From positions 102,911 to 130,310 of the forward strand of contig JALCCG010000024.1 of NCBI GenBank assembly GCA_023212695.1: 27,400 bases of DNA, given 5' to 3'. Below are positions 18,595 to 27,400 of this stretch, piece after piece. This DNA comes from Sporisorium sorghi (taxonomy: Eukaryota > Basidiomycota > Ustilaginomycetes > Ustilaginales > Ustilaginaceae). Numbering within the stretch: position 1 is the stretch's first letter; every line of letters starts with the position of its first letter. The position numbers and the translations under genes were made by a program. The notes beneath the pieces were generated by a model. That model was given only the letters and a program-made list of their open reading frames with translations. It made no database searches and was not told the DNA's origin.

Positions 18595-19843
18595 ATGCCA
18601 TCCTCATCCGTCACAGTGTCGCTCCCCGCTTCGGGCGACGAGTCCGTCTTCAGCTCGGTCTCGAGCTTCTTCTCGTCGCTCTTGCCCGTCGCTCACGCCG
18701 AAGAGGTAAGTTGATCGACGCTTGCTACGAAGCGCCCCATCAGCATCGGCACGATTACCAACAGCAGCAGCAGTAGCAACACGATCAGAACCAGAATCCG
18801 ACTGGCAATCCGTGTCAGCGCGCCCGAGGTCCTCTGCAACTACACATTCGATCAATCGCAAACATTGCCGCCTTGGGCTTGGCTCGCATTGCCCATAAAA
18901 GCGCGGATACTGCGGTATCTCCACGCTGTCTCTATTTGCACGGGCATGCGACGATGGGGCACCAGTCAGCATCAGACAGCATCGGAAGCATATAAAGCAT
19001 CGAAGGCATCGCAGGCATCAACGGGCAGATTTGCAGTTCTACAACATCTTTCGGAGAGCTGCCGAAACCTCTGCTGCTTTACATGCTCTTGCTTACGACC
19101 CGCTTCGACAGTCACCGCGGCTCATCCGACACATTGATTCAGCATGCTTCGATGGGGCGCTCCTGTGTTTTCGCCAAGCCCAGCTACGAGATCGATCTCT
19201 GACCACGTCTTTCCACTTTCGCTGTCTACCTTGACGCTTTTGATCATCTCCATCTTGCAGGAGTCTTCGGATGACGCCGAGGAGTCCGAGGAGAAGGAGT
19301 CCGAGGAAGAGTCTGAAGAGGCCGAGGAGGAAGAGGACGAGGACGAGGACGAGGACGAGCCTGAGGACGTAAGTGATCGCACACGCACCAACTCGATCAA
19401 CGCAACCCGAAGGCATATCGACTGACTATCTCTTTATACGCCACGACACTGCTTCTGACATCGATCCTCTGGACACATCGCAGCCCGCGCCTGCCATCTA
19501 CGAGGGTACGTATTTTCCCACCCCTGCACTGCATGCATCCCTGTCGAGCGCCGACACTGACCCTGAACCTGCATCGCTTGTATTGTATACCTCACAGCGT
19601 GCGAAAAGTCCAAGTCGTGCGCCCCGCTCAAGCACCACTTTGACGAGTGCACCAAGCGCGTCGAGGAGGGCAAGGGCTTCGAGAACGAGAACTGCATCGA
19701 GGAGTTCTGTAAGTCACCACTTTTTGTCTTCATTCCGTGCTCGACCTCGTACTGACATGCTTTTGACGTTGATTTTGCTAGTCCACCTGGCTCACTGCGC
19801 GCAAGAGTGCACCGCGCCCAAGCTGTTCGCCAAGCTCGTCTAA
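18595..19843 (+). CDS. QCR6: Cytochrome bc1 complex subunit 6, acidic hinge protein (five exons)
   Basis: QCR6 is the acidic hinge subunit of respiratory complex III, sitting in the intermembrane space by cytochrome c1. The coding exons are 18595-18705, 19261-19368, 19484-19505, 19598-19708 and 19782-19843, giving 137 residues. Exon 1 encodes a Ser-rich targeting segment ending PVAHAEE. Exon 2 is almost pure Glu/Asp/Ser, and exon 3 is a 22-nt micro-exon (PAPAIYE). Exons 4-5 hold the hinge domain: CEKSKSCAPLKHHFDECTKR, ENENCIEEF, FHLAHCAQECTAPKLFAKLV. Its paired cysteines and the LFxxL ending match the family. Donors are GTAAGT, GTAAGT, GTACGT and GTAAGT; acceptors are GCAG, GCAG, ACAG and CTAG; each intron contains a CTGAC branch site. 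All joins keep frame. Intron 1 is long at 555 nt. The gene is divergent from TSC2 and convergent with LCB2. Confidence 0.94.
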
Positions 19844-20361
19844 GGTTTGCTGTGTCTGCAGCAATGCTCTCAGAGTCGTGTTGACGCTTGTGCGATGACA
19901 TGATGCCACTCGGGCACACTGTTCACTAGAAGAACCCTTTGTTACGCCCAGAAACACCATGCTTTTCCTCCGATCCTGCGGTGCTTTGGCTGTGTCACGG
20001 GTGTGTGCATCCGAATTGCGATCAGGCTGAGTTGAGGAGTGACAGGACGTTGCTCTTGAGGAGTCTCGGTCAGCAAGTCACACAGGGCCCGATGCGGTCG
20101 CCGTTGCTGTGCTTCTTGTCAACCGATTGGCTCTCGACGTCAGCTGCAGCTCAAGGCACGATCTGAAGCATTCCCGACGGAACAACGAGCAAAAGAGATG
20201 ATACATTGCAAAATGAAGAGAGCACAAAGAGGGATCGACAAAGCATGAAGCGTCAATGTCTAGCATACCGGAGCCACACATCAAGGGTGTGCAAGAGAGC
20301 ATATGTGCGGGAAAGAAAAAAAAAGTCATCTAATGAAACACGACGGCGAGAACGAGCGTCG
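19844..20361. other. Convergent 3' spacer between QCR6 and LCB2
   Basis: A 518-base stretch that must hold both 3' untranslated regions. I see no gene, repeat or RNA in it. An A9 run near 20316-20324 lies close to the LCB2 stop. Confidence 0.6.
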
Positions 20362-22611
20362 TTAGTTGATAGGGTCCTCGCCGTTCCAGTGGACCAAGTC
20401 AAGACAGCGGTCGACGACCTTGTCGACGGTCCATCGGCCGCCGGGGCCACCGGAGCCGTGCTTGAGATGCAGCAGGGTGCCGACCTCGTCGCACGCACGC
20501 AGCACGTCGTCGATGTCCTTCTTGGTGTGCGACGCACTCACGCAGAACCGCACACGCGACGAGATCAGCGGCGTCGCAGGGTACGCCACCACGACCACCA
20601 CGATCGGCGGACGTGCCGGGCGCTCAATGTTCGCCGGCGACGCCGGGTCCTCCAACGCCTTCAACTCTTCCGGGGTCATGTCCGCCTCGTCGACGGCAAA
20701 GCGCTGCGACGGCGGCAGCACCGACGAGCGGTCGAGCATCATGCGCGAGAACAGCGACATCTTGGCCGGCTGGAAAATGAGCAACGGCACAATCGGCGAA
20801 TCGCGATGACCATACACAATAAAGCCGAGCTTGCGCAGACCGCTGCTGAGGTAGCGCGCGTTGAACGCAAGTCGACGGAGGCGCTCGCGCCCTTCGCTGC
20901 CGTCGAGCAGATTGCGCGGCAGCTGCACCCAGCTCGGCAGCAGCGCGAGCTCCTCGGGGTCTTGACCCACGCCCATGATGGACGCCATCGAGGCGACGAT
21001 CTGCGTCAGAACGGGCGGAGAGAGCGTCTCGCCGTACACGTTGGCATGGTTCGTCAGGCGGATACGGTCGATGATGCTCTTGTCACCGGCAATGTATCCG
21101 CCAGCAGCGCCGAACGACTTGGTAAAAGTACCCATGAGGATCTCGACCTTGGCAGGGTCGACGCCAAAGTAGTCGCACACACCTCGGCCCTGAGGACCAA
21201 TGGCACCGATCGAGTGTGCCTCGTCGATGTACAGGTGGAACTTGTACTTTTCCTTGAGACGCATCACCTCGGGCAAGTTGACCAGTGTGCCCTCCATCGA
21301 GTAAAGACCCTCGACAATAAGCAAGATCTTCTTCCACGGACGGTGGGTTCGGGGCATGCCCTGGCTGATGCACTCGCGCAGCAGCGACTCGAGCTTCTTC
21401 ATGTCGTTGTGCTTGTACTGACGGATGTGCGCGCCACTGAGACGCGCACCGAAGCGGATCGAGCTGTGGTTGTATTCGTCCGAAATGATGAGCGTTCCGG
21501 CGCCGGCGATGGCAGGGATGGTGGTGCTGTTGGTGGCAAAACCCATGCTGATGACGACGGCGTCTTCCTTGCCCACAAACTTGGCGACCAGCTTCTCGGT
21601 CTGCTGCTGCAAGTCGAGGTGGCCGGCGCCGAGACGGCTACCGTAGCTGCTGACGCCGTACTTGCGCAGACACGCTTCGACGGCATCGGCGCATCCACCG
21701 TGCGACTGAGCGAAACCAAGGTAGTTGTAAGCACTGATGTTGAGAGCGCGCGTCTTTTCGCCAGTCAGACGGAAGGTCTGGTGGTAGTCGAGCGCAACAC
21801 GGTCGAGGCAGACAACGGTCCTACCGCAGACACCGGTGACGGGACGGCTGAAGCAGTCGTCCATACGAGCCTTGAGGCGACGCGTGTAGAAGCTGTCGAA
21901 ATCCGAGTTGAGCGCAGCATAGCCGTCACGCTCCATGAGGTGGTGGTAGCTCTTGGGGAAGAGACGCTTTCCGGTGTAATCGCGCATGTGTCCGATGAGA
22001 ATGAGGATGATGTAGCTGATGTACGTGGTGAGTACGGTAAAGTAGCTGGGTTCTTCCTCGATGGGGCTGGGGAGTGAGTCTCCACTGCGATGTTCGGAGG
22101 TGTATCGGTAGTCTGGGTTGGCGCAGTAGCCAAACTCGGAGTGGATGAGGTCGGCGCCGTCGTGGCTGCTGTCGAAGCTGGTTGGGGGCGGCATGGCAGC
22201 AGAGCCGTATGCCAGACCGTTGATGGTGCCAAAGGACGAAGCGTCGCCCTTGCCCGCGTTGAAGCGAGCCGAGAGGCTGCGGTGATGCGCGTCCTGAACC
22301 GACTCGAGGCTCTCTACGGATGCGGAGGTGGAGCCGGTTGTGAGACTTGGTGCTGCGGACTCGACATCGGGCGAGCTGTCGGGGCTGGACGAGAAGCCAG
22401 ACCAATCGCGACGGTGCGAGGGAAGGTCGATGGAAGCGTTGGACATGGTGTTGGTGGAAGGAGCGGGAGGCGAGATGGCAACGATGGGAGCGCCCTTCTT
22501 AAGGAAGCCAGAGAGAGAGGGCGAAGAGGCAAGAGACGCCTTTGATCTCTTGGCGATGGCTTCGGGTGTGTTTGAGTGGGGAGCGTCGAAGGTTGTTGGG
22601 ACAGGCGCCAT
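20362..22611 (-). CDS. LCB2: Serine palmitoyltransferase subunit 2 (LCB2)
   Basis: LCB2 is the catalytic, pyridoxal-phosphate-binding half of serine palmitoyltransferase. In the ER, with LCB1, it condenses serine and palmitoyl-CoA to 3-ketosphinganine, the first step of sphingolipid synthesis. The 749-residue product shows a hydrophobic segment YFTVLTTYISYIILILIGHM near residues 185-205. The alpha-oxoamine synthase core follows: ALNISAYNYLGFAQS, SYGSRLGAGHLDL, and DEAHSIGAIGPQGRG with Asp463 and His466. Next comes GTFTKSFGAAGGYIAG, in which Lys498 is the expected Schiff-base lysine. The C-terminus (FPATP-like AYPATPL, RVRFCVSASHTKKDIDDVL) is typical. ATG 22611 is the first in frame; codons upstream of it are leader. 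The protein is longer than yeast LCB2 (561 residues) because of a Ser/Pro-rich N-terminal extension of about 165 residues. It is a single exon. Confidence 0.96.
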   Translation of the reverse strand: MAPVPTTFDAPHSNTPEAIAKRSKASLASSPSLSGFLKKGAPIVAISPPAPSTNTMSNASIDLPSHRRDWSGFSSSPDSSPDVESAAPSLTTGSTSASVESLESVQDAHHRSLSARFNAGKGDASSFGTINGLAYGSAAMPPPTSFDSSHDGADLIHSEFGYCANPDYRYTSEHRSGDSLPSPIEEEPSYFTVLTTYISYIILILIGHMRDYTGKRLFPKSYHHLMERDGYAALNSDFDSFYTRRLKARMDDCFSRPVTGVCGRTVVCLDRVALDYHQTFRLTGEKTRALNISAYNYLGFAQSHGGCADAVEACLRKYGVSSYGSRLGAGHLDLQQQTEKLVAKFVGKEDAVVISMGFATNSTTIPAIAGAGTLIISDEYNHSSIRFGARLSGAHIRQYKHNDMKKLESLLRECISQGMPRTHRPWKKILLIVEGLYSMEGTLVNLPEVMRLKEKYKFHLYIDEAHSIGAIGPQGRGVCDYFGVDPAKVEILMGTFTKSFGAAGGYIAGDKSIIDRIRLTNHANVYGETLSPPVLTQIVASMASIMGVGQDPEELALLPSWVQLPRNLLDGSEGRERLRRLAFNARYLSSGLRKLGFIVYGHRDSPIVPLLIFQPAKMSLFSRMMLDRSSVLPPSQRFAVDEADMTPEELKALEDPASPANIERPARPPIVVVVVAYPATPLISSRVRFCVSASHTKKDIDDVLRACDEVGTLLHLKHGSGGPGGRWTVDKVVDRCLDLVHWNGEDPIN

Positions 22612-22870
22612 GATCTGTGGGCACGGGGGGTCGACTTTGAGCTTGTTGGTCAACAGTAACCGATCGATTGCAGTACCCAAGTCGGAGGTTGGACGGCGGC
22701 GGCGACTGAACGAGTTTTGGAGAGAGCGACTCGTCGAGATCGGATGTGGATGCGAGAGTGTGGTCGATGGAGTTGCTTGGACACGAACGTCGAACGGTGG
22801 GAGAGCGACCGAGTTGAGTCGAGACCCGTTGACGTTGGGATGTGAAGCTGCAGGTTAAGCTCGTTCGACT

Positions 22871-22915
<45 letters not shown>
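22871..22915. repeat. (AGC)15 microsatellite upstream of LCB2
   Basis: Fifteen perfect AGC units, 45 bases, about 260 bases upstream of the LCB2 ATG. It is probably in the promoter or leader and is non-coding in the gene model used here. Confidence 0.93.
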
Positions 22916-22916
<1 letters not shown>

Positions 22917-23163
22917 CTGCAGAAACGAGGCTTCGGCGGGGGGCGTTGTCCGACCTGGCACTGACAGTGTTGACGCAGAATAAGGTACAGGATGCGCACA
23001 AGTGGTGAGCGATAAGATGGACAAGGTTAAGTCGAGGTAAGAATGATGGAAAGGGTTCGTTCGATTGTGTAAGTTAGGCTCAAATTTGGGTGAAGGGCTC
23101 TGCTGCGTTGGGAATGACAGACAGACTGATACAGCAGCAGAAAGCGACAGCATCAGAGCGACA

Positions 23164-23180
23164 GAGAGAGAGAGAGAGAG
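23164..23180. repeat. AG dinucleotide repeat
   Basis: About eight AG units. On the LCB2 strand this reads as a CT run, similar to the CT-rich leaders of other genes in the window. Confidence 0.8.
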
Positions 23181-24148
23181 CAACCCGCGGCGATCTTTTG
23201 CCGGCTCGCATTTAACTTAGAGGCGCAAAAACACACACACACGCTCCCAAAATTTTGCCGCTGCTTCACGCCTGCAACCCTCGTTCTGCCAGCGTGCCCA
23301 TTACCTTCAAGCCCAAGCAGCCAGAATTGGCTTGATTCTATTACGGCGTTGTTCAGTCTTGCTCTTCTCTATAGATAGCATTCTGAAAGCGCGGCATAAG
23401 AGAGGGGCTCGTCCTGCTGGATTTGATGACAGCGAAAGCCCGTGAGTTGAGCGTTTAAAGTTGCTCTTGCTTCTCGGCTTGTTCGAGCCGCAACTCCGTC
23501 CAGACGCATGTCACATCACACCAAAAACCAGCTGGCGCGCGCGCACTTCTGCTCGACGCCGTGCTGACCAGCCAGCCAGTCTTTGGCGGATCGGCAGAGC
23601 TGTCTGACCGGGTTCCTTTTTTCCAAATTTGACACGAAAATCGAAATCCCACGGCACACCGGACGTAAGCAAAAGCAACATGCGGATTACATAAGTGAAT
23701 AGTCGGTCGTCGCGTTTGCGTTCTCAAGCCGGCCGAATGAGGACATCGTTTTCTCTGTTAGGCCAACGCAAGGCACATCCCTTCTTGAATGCCGGGCAAA
23801 CGACACGATGGGCTTGGCTGGGGTGCACGGCAACTCTCAGCTCGACGATGCAATATCTGATTGCAGTCGCCGCTTCTCAGTGCACACCACAGAGCTTGAA
23901 TATGGGGTCGACACGATGGTGTGTGATTGCTTTTTGGTTTGGTCTGAAAGAAACGCTCACATCGGAGCGCTCAATCGGTTATGAGGTGTGGGTGGAGTGA
24001 ATGGGGTGCATACGGTGCAAATCATGGACATGTGAGCAACGCCGCAATCACAGAGTGTGGTCCAAGATAGCTAATGTAACAAACGCGGCGGCAAGCAGAA
24101 AACGAGAGACAGCATGGAAGAGCAAAGGGCACGGATCAAAGCTCGCGC

Positions 24149-25720
24149 TTAGACACGAACCTTGCCGGCACCGCCCTTCATCTGCTGGCGCGAGATCTGG
24201 GGACCAGCACCACCAGCGCCGACCGACTTGGCCTTGTTGGCCTTGCGAATCTCGGCCTTGGCCTTCTTGTCCTCCTTGCTCTTGGCAACGGCGGCCTGGC
24301 GAGCGGCAGCACGAACCTCGGGCTTCTGGTTTCGGCGAGCGTTGATCTGCTCGAGCGAAGCACCAACGATACCACGCTGGTGCTTGACAGTCTTGCGCGA
24401 GCGCTTCTTGGCGACCTCCTCGGTGACACCCTTCTTGTGAAGGCGTCGGTAGACGACAGTCCAGGCGACCTTACGTGGGTTCTTGCGCTGCAGGAAGAGC
24501 GACTCGTTCTTCGAGCTGACAAAGCGGAAGACCTATAGAGTTGGCGGTCGGATAGGATTCGATTTGGATGAAAGTGTCAGTCGGGCTGTTCGGCTCGAAG
24601 CATGGAGAGTCCTGAACCGAAGAAGCAAATGGCAACGTCCGAAGTTTGCGTTGACTGGCAACATTGCTGCAACTGTCGCACTGATCCTGCGAGATTTCGT
24701 TCAGGGAAACCAATGCCTCCTTCGAATGCTTCCTGAATTGCGGATCCTCGTCGAATCGAGGCGTTGCGCGCGTTTGTCTGCTTCGGTTCAGTTCTGACGG
24801 GAAACTTACCTTGTTGTCACCACGGACGTAGAGACGACCCTTACCACTGTTGCAGGTCAAGGCGTAGTTGATGGCGTGTGCGTGCGTCGAAGGTCAGTAA
24901 TCAGTTGGAGCTGGAAAAGTCGGTGAGAGCATTCATGGGCTGCAGCAGATGCTTGTCGATAATGCGTGGGAGACCATGTCGCGAGAACAGCACTGTCGAC
25001 GGTGGCGGCTGTCTAATTATTGCCGTTTGATCCCTGACAGGCTCTGCTGGTTGTTTCTCCTGCAGAATGGTGACTGCTGAATGGCGACGGCTTGCGTGTG
25101 CTGTTGCTGTCCTATGCCTCATCAACGCACCCCTTGCGCTTCTCCAGCCGACATGATCCCTTCTAATACGACAGCAATGTCGTGATGATGCGATCGCTGA
25201 CTCTTCGTTGCGACATTGTCATGTGTACCCAACGTTGTCGCTGCTGCTCGCGAGTCCCTGCAAGCGACCATCCAACGGGACAAGCTAGACCTGTGCGCGT
25301 CGATGCGTTCAAGTGCTGCCGATGCTACTGATGACGGCGTTGCTGATGTTGATGACGCCATGTCAAGTATTATGAGCGACGTCTGTTCTGTCGATGTGTT
25401 TGACTTGCTCGAAAGAGCCGCTGAACAGCATCCATCTGCTTCCTTCCTGCTGCGTGTTCCTCCACCATTCCATCTGCTGTCGCCCAACGATATCCAAGCA
25501 TGTTCATCCGTTGCTGCATGTATGGGTCCATCGTATGCGATGTCGTATCTGAACTGGCAGTTGGAATGTGCTGATGCGAATATGTGATGCTGCTGCGATT
25601 TGCGTGATGCTTCGTCGATTGGCCGATGCGGCTGCAGCCCATGAATGGCATCTCAAGCAATGGCTTGACAACTTACGGGTAGATCTTCCTTTGGGAGAAA
25701 GCGCAAATCTCGACCTTCAT
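24149..25720 (-). CDS. RPL24: 60S ribosomal protein eL24 (three exons)
   Basis: eL24 is a protein of the large cytosolic ribosomal subunit that helps form an intersubunit bridge. Exon 1 (25720-25677) encodes [15 protein letters not shown]. Exon 2 (24846-24810, 37 nt) encodes [12 protein letters not shown]. Exon 3 (24532-24149) runs from [20 protein letters not shown] through [20 protein letters not shown] and [20 protein letters not shown] to a Lys/Ala-rich tail, GGAGKVRV and TAA. The spliced product is 154 residues, the usual eukaryotic length. Exon 1 ends after CC of a Pro codon and exon 2 supplies the T, restoring KIYPGKG as in homologues. Both donors are GTAAGT. Acceptors are ACAG and ATAG, with CTGAC branch sites upstream. 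Intron 1 is 830 nt and intron 2 is 277 nt. The early, phase-shifted exon split is common in fungal ribosomal protein genes. Confidence 0.95.
25303..25587 (+). CDS. Doubtful antisense reading frame inside RPL24 intron 1
   Basis: An ATG at 25303 opens a 94-residue frame on the strand opposite RPL24, entirely within its 830-nt first intron. The translation starts [20 protein letters not shown]. It continues through [20 protein letters not shown] and [20 protein letters not shown], ending [12 protein letters not shown]. Its composition is balanced and protein-like. However, third-codon positions are less GC-biased than in the sure genes of the window, and I recognise no family. It could be chance, a recent gene, or a remnant. 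Listed so that it can be checked, not as a firm gene. Confidence 0.2.
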   Translation: MRSSAADATDDGVADVDDAMSSIMSDVCSVDVFDLLERAAEQHPSASFLLRVPPPFHLLSPNDIQACSSVAACMGPSYAMSYLNWQLECADANM

Positions 25721-26872
25721 CTGTGTAAAGTGGTGGTGCAATGAAAGGACAAGTTGGTCGAAGATGCAAAAGAAGGATGATGAGGTTGGTGAGCGGTCGT
25801 GGTCGATGGCTGAAGCGGTTGTGTGCGGAACGTCGGCAGTGTTGTCGAATGTTCCGCGAATCAAGGTGCCGATGCTTACCTTGACGATATGTTGTTGATC
25901 TTGTCGAGGTGAGAGAGATGGTGAAAGCGCGAATCGCCGTATCAACAGCCAAGACGACGACGGCGACGGCGAGCAACTGGATTCCAGAGGCTCGATGCAG
26001 CTCGAAGCTGGAAGCGCAGTTGAAATTCGGAGCCGACAATTTTGACCCAAGTCACGTGCAGAACTGTACACAATTTGAATTTGGCAAGACAAAAATCTTG
26101 CTAGGTCTAACAATTTCCGATTTTTTCCCGCTTGCGCCTCTTTTCGATGAGCTGTCCAAGTTGGCATTCGTGGCTGACAGCCAGAGACGGTCATGGCTTC
26201 GGTCGCTGCGACCAGCACAGCCCACGACGCCTAAACTAGCTCTCATGCTGTGCTTTCTTAATCACGTCGTTCAAGCGGGTCTCTCATATCTAGTCTAATG
26301 CATGAGCTTCTCGGCGTCAGACCCCGCAGGAGCGCCAAGTCAAAAGAGGCACCTGCGCTACCTTTTGCATGAGTTCCCGAAGTAACTTGAGCAACGGGCA
26401 TAAAAAGCCACGCGAACTGGCAGGCAAACAGCGGCCGAATCAAGGACAGCACGCATGGAACTCGTGGATCGGCTTTTGACAATCTTGTGTTCCTTGCAGC
26501 GTCTGGGATGGCAGCCTCAGTGTGAGTAGCGATGCTAGCACGCAAAGTGGTGGATCCACACGACGCGGGGAGGCTGTGCTGTGCAACTTGTCTCCGCGTG
26601 GTCATTGCTGACCGCCGGGGTTGCGACGAAGCTTCATGTGAGGGAAACAAACCGCCTTCTGTGACACACTTTTGAGGTTGAGCCGTCAGGTGGGATCTGA
26701 TAAAGGATCGAACGTCCAGCTCGAAAGCAGTTGCGTGCTCTCAAGAATTGACCGGTGCTTGCTCAACGACCTCTTCGCTCATGTCGCCCGTACCGCTTCC
26801 AGTCCGAGTCTATTTTGGCTGGTGATGCAAGAATTCACCACTGCCCCCACTTTGACCGGTGAAATCGGAGAG
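25721..26872. other. RPL24 promoter region and spacer
   Basis: No firm gene. The RPL24-proximal 350 bases include a CACGTG box. A plus-strand ATG frame (25918-26298, 126 residues) crosses the promoter and shows no family signature. A minus-strand ATG frame (26605-26258, 115 residues) has one hydrophobic stretch (FACQFAWLFMPVA) but is otherwise unremarkable. Neither is called. Confidence 0.5.
26053..26058. promoter_or_regulatory. CACGTG E-box upstream of RPL24
   Basis: A palindromic CACGTG within AGTCACGTGCA, 333 bases upstream of the RPL24 ATG. GTCACGTG is the classic binding sequence of bHLH factors of the Cbf1 type. A role in RPL24 expression is a guess from position alone. Confidence 0.22.
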
Positions 26873-27142
26873 CTAAGCCTTAGCCTGCAATCGCACTCTC
26901 AACTCCGCCTCGGCGAGTCTTTCCCGAAATTTCCAGGGTTCGCGGTGAGAGGCTAAAGCACCAAGCATCTCTGACGGATCCGGATAAGACGCTGTTTGTT
27001 TATCATCGCCGCCATAGCAGAAAAGTGTTGATGTGGAAAGGTGGGATAGATCAACGGTAACTTGACGACGACGGCGGCGACAATGGTGGGCAACTGATTG
27101 TTTGTGGAAAGCGGGCATTGACGCCAACAGTTCGGAAGACAT
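26873..27142 (-). CDS. Possible small hypothetical protein
   Basis: An 89-residue frame from ATG 27142 to TAG. It starts MSSELLASMPAFHKQSVAHH, then five consecutive arginines, a Ser/Thr-rich middle, and a charged helical end with YPDPSEMLGALASHREPWKF and RERLAEAELRVRLQAKA. The last 37 residues look like real protein. The middle (from GTTACC to AAACAAACAG) could instead be an in-frame intron of about 80 nt. I do not recognise it and see no targeting signal beyond the basic N-terminal part. The codon ends are less GC-rich than in the sure genes. The upstream gene lies outside the window, so context gives no help. Confidence 0.33.
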   Translation of the reverse strand: MSSELLASMPAFHKQSVAHHCRRRRRQVTVDLSHLSTSTLFCYGGDDKQTASYPDPSEMLGALASHREPWKFRERLAEAELRVRLQAKA

Positions 27143-27327
27143 GGCAGCAGCTACCGTTGCTCGTCCCGCTTAAACGAGCCAAGGATCATGGCGAAGTTGA
27201 GAGTGCGCACACTGTGGCAGTACAGCAACCGCGTGCGATGGACGGATCGCGGCAGAGAGGAGGCACACACAGCCTCACCGCCTCTCTCTCTGCAGAGCTG
27301 ACGCTGCAAACCCACTTGCTTTCCCAA

Positions 27328-27400
<73 letters not shown>
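27328..27400. repeat. (AAT)n microsatellite at the window end
   Basis: About 24 uninterrupted AAT units run to the last base, so the true length is unknown. It is non-coding in everything I can support. Confidence 0.95.

Larger units (their letters stand above)
22612..24148. other. LCB2 upstream region and RPL24 3' spacer
   Basis: No supported gene in 1.5 kb. It contains the (AGC)15 repeat (22871-22915), an AG dinucleotide run (23164-23180), and an ACAC patch near 23232-23242. A plus-strand ATG frame at 23737-24000 (87 residues) and a minus-strand frame at 23455-23727 have no family signature. I inspected the segment for tRNA-like B boxes and found none convincing. Confidence 0.55.

Noticed and set aside
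20206..22077. 623-codon plus-strand reading frame opposite LCB2
   Set aside because: It is antisense to the certain LCB2 gene, with the same Arg/Val/Asp/His-rich shadow composition and no domain.
23600..23640. GGGTTCC followed by a T run, resembling a tRNA 3' end
   Set aside because: No cloverleaf arms, A box or acceptor pairing could be found around it.
23737..24000. 87-residue plus-strand ATG frame downstream of RPL24
   Set aside because: No family signature and no context. It is placed where the RPL24 3' region should be on the other strand.
25100..25200. Box C/D snoRNA-like words (TTGATGA on the RPL24 strand; GTGATGA and CTGA on the other) in RPL24 intron 1
   Set aside because: On the RPL24 strand the matching D box is more than 200 bases away. 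On the other strand the C and D words are only about ten bases apart. Neither spacing fits a snoRNA.
25918..26298. 126-residue plus-strand frame across the RPL24 promoter
   Set aside because: It overlaps the expected promoter, is AT-rich in part, and has no recognisable domain.
26258..26605. 115-residue minus-strand ATG frame with a hydrophobic stretch
   Set aside because: A single hydrophobic patch is not enough; composition is otherwise random-like, and no splice or family support is visible.

Overview
The window looks like chromosomal DNA of a basidiomycete fungus, most likely a smut (Ustilaginomycetes, in the style of Ustilago, Sporisorium or Moesziomyces). The reasons are dense GC-rich genes on both strands; several very long intronless reading frames next to short multi-exon housekeeping genes; introns with GTAAGT-type donors and CTGAC branch sites; long CT-rich leaders; abundant CAG, AAT, TC and poly-A/T simple repeats; and a velvet regulator with tuberin, LCB2, QCR6 and PET117. 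The genus is an inference; no species-level marker was found.

Layout, left to right: TRM61 tRNA methyltransferase subunit (+, 438-2039); a 1.5 kb leader/spacer with A-rich tracts and short uORFs; a velvet-domain regulator (+, 3577-5958); a repeat-bearing spacer with a probable tiny two-exon coiled-coil gene (+, 6926-7245); spliced LSM6 (-, 7308-7887); a divergent promoter region; PET117 (+, 8948-9214); a Gln-rich unknown gene whose two halves lie in different frames (+, 9372-10210); a spacer with a degenerate minisatellite; the giant single-exon TSC2/tuberin homologue (-, 11120-17581); a divergent promoter region; five-exon QCR6 (+, 18595-19843); LCB2 serine palmitoyltransferase subunit (-, 20362-22611); a spacer with an AGC15 repeat; three-exon RPL24 (-, 24149-25720) with an 830-nt first intron; and a doubtful small gene (-, 26873-27142) before a terminal AAT microsatellite.

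The genes are mostly unrelated housekeeping functions: tRNA modification (TRM61), U6 snRNP/mRNA decay (LSM6), ribosome (RPL24), respiratory complexes IV and III (PET117, QCR6), sphingolipid synthesis (LCB2), TORC1 control (TSC2) and development (velvet). There is no operon or gene cluster logic. The one cross-link seen is a 13-base motif with a TTGCGCAA core, present in both divergent promoters that serve the two mitochondrial genes. No mobile element, CRISPR array, rRNA or tRNA was recognised. I found no strong case for a new multi-gene system. The best leads are the micro-exon coiled-coil gene, the frame-broken Gln-rich gene, the shared promoter motif, and an antisense reading frame nested in the RPL24 intron.
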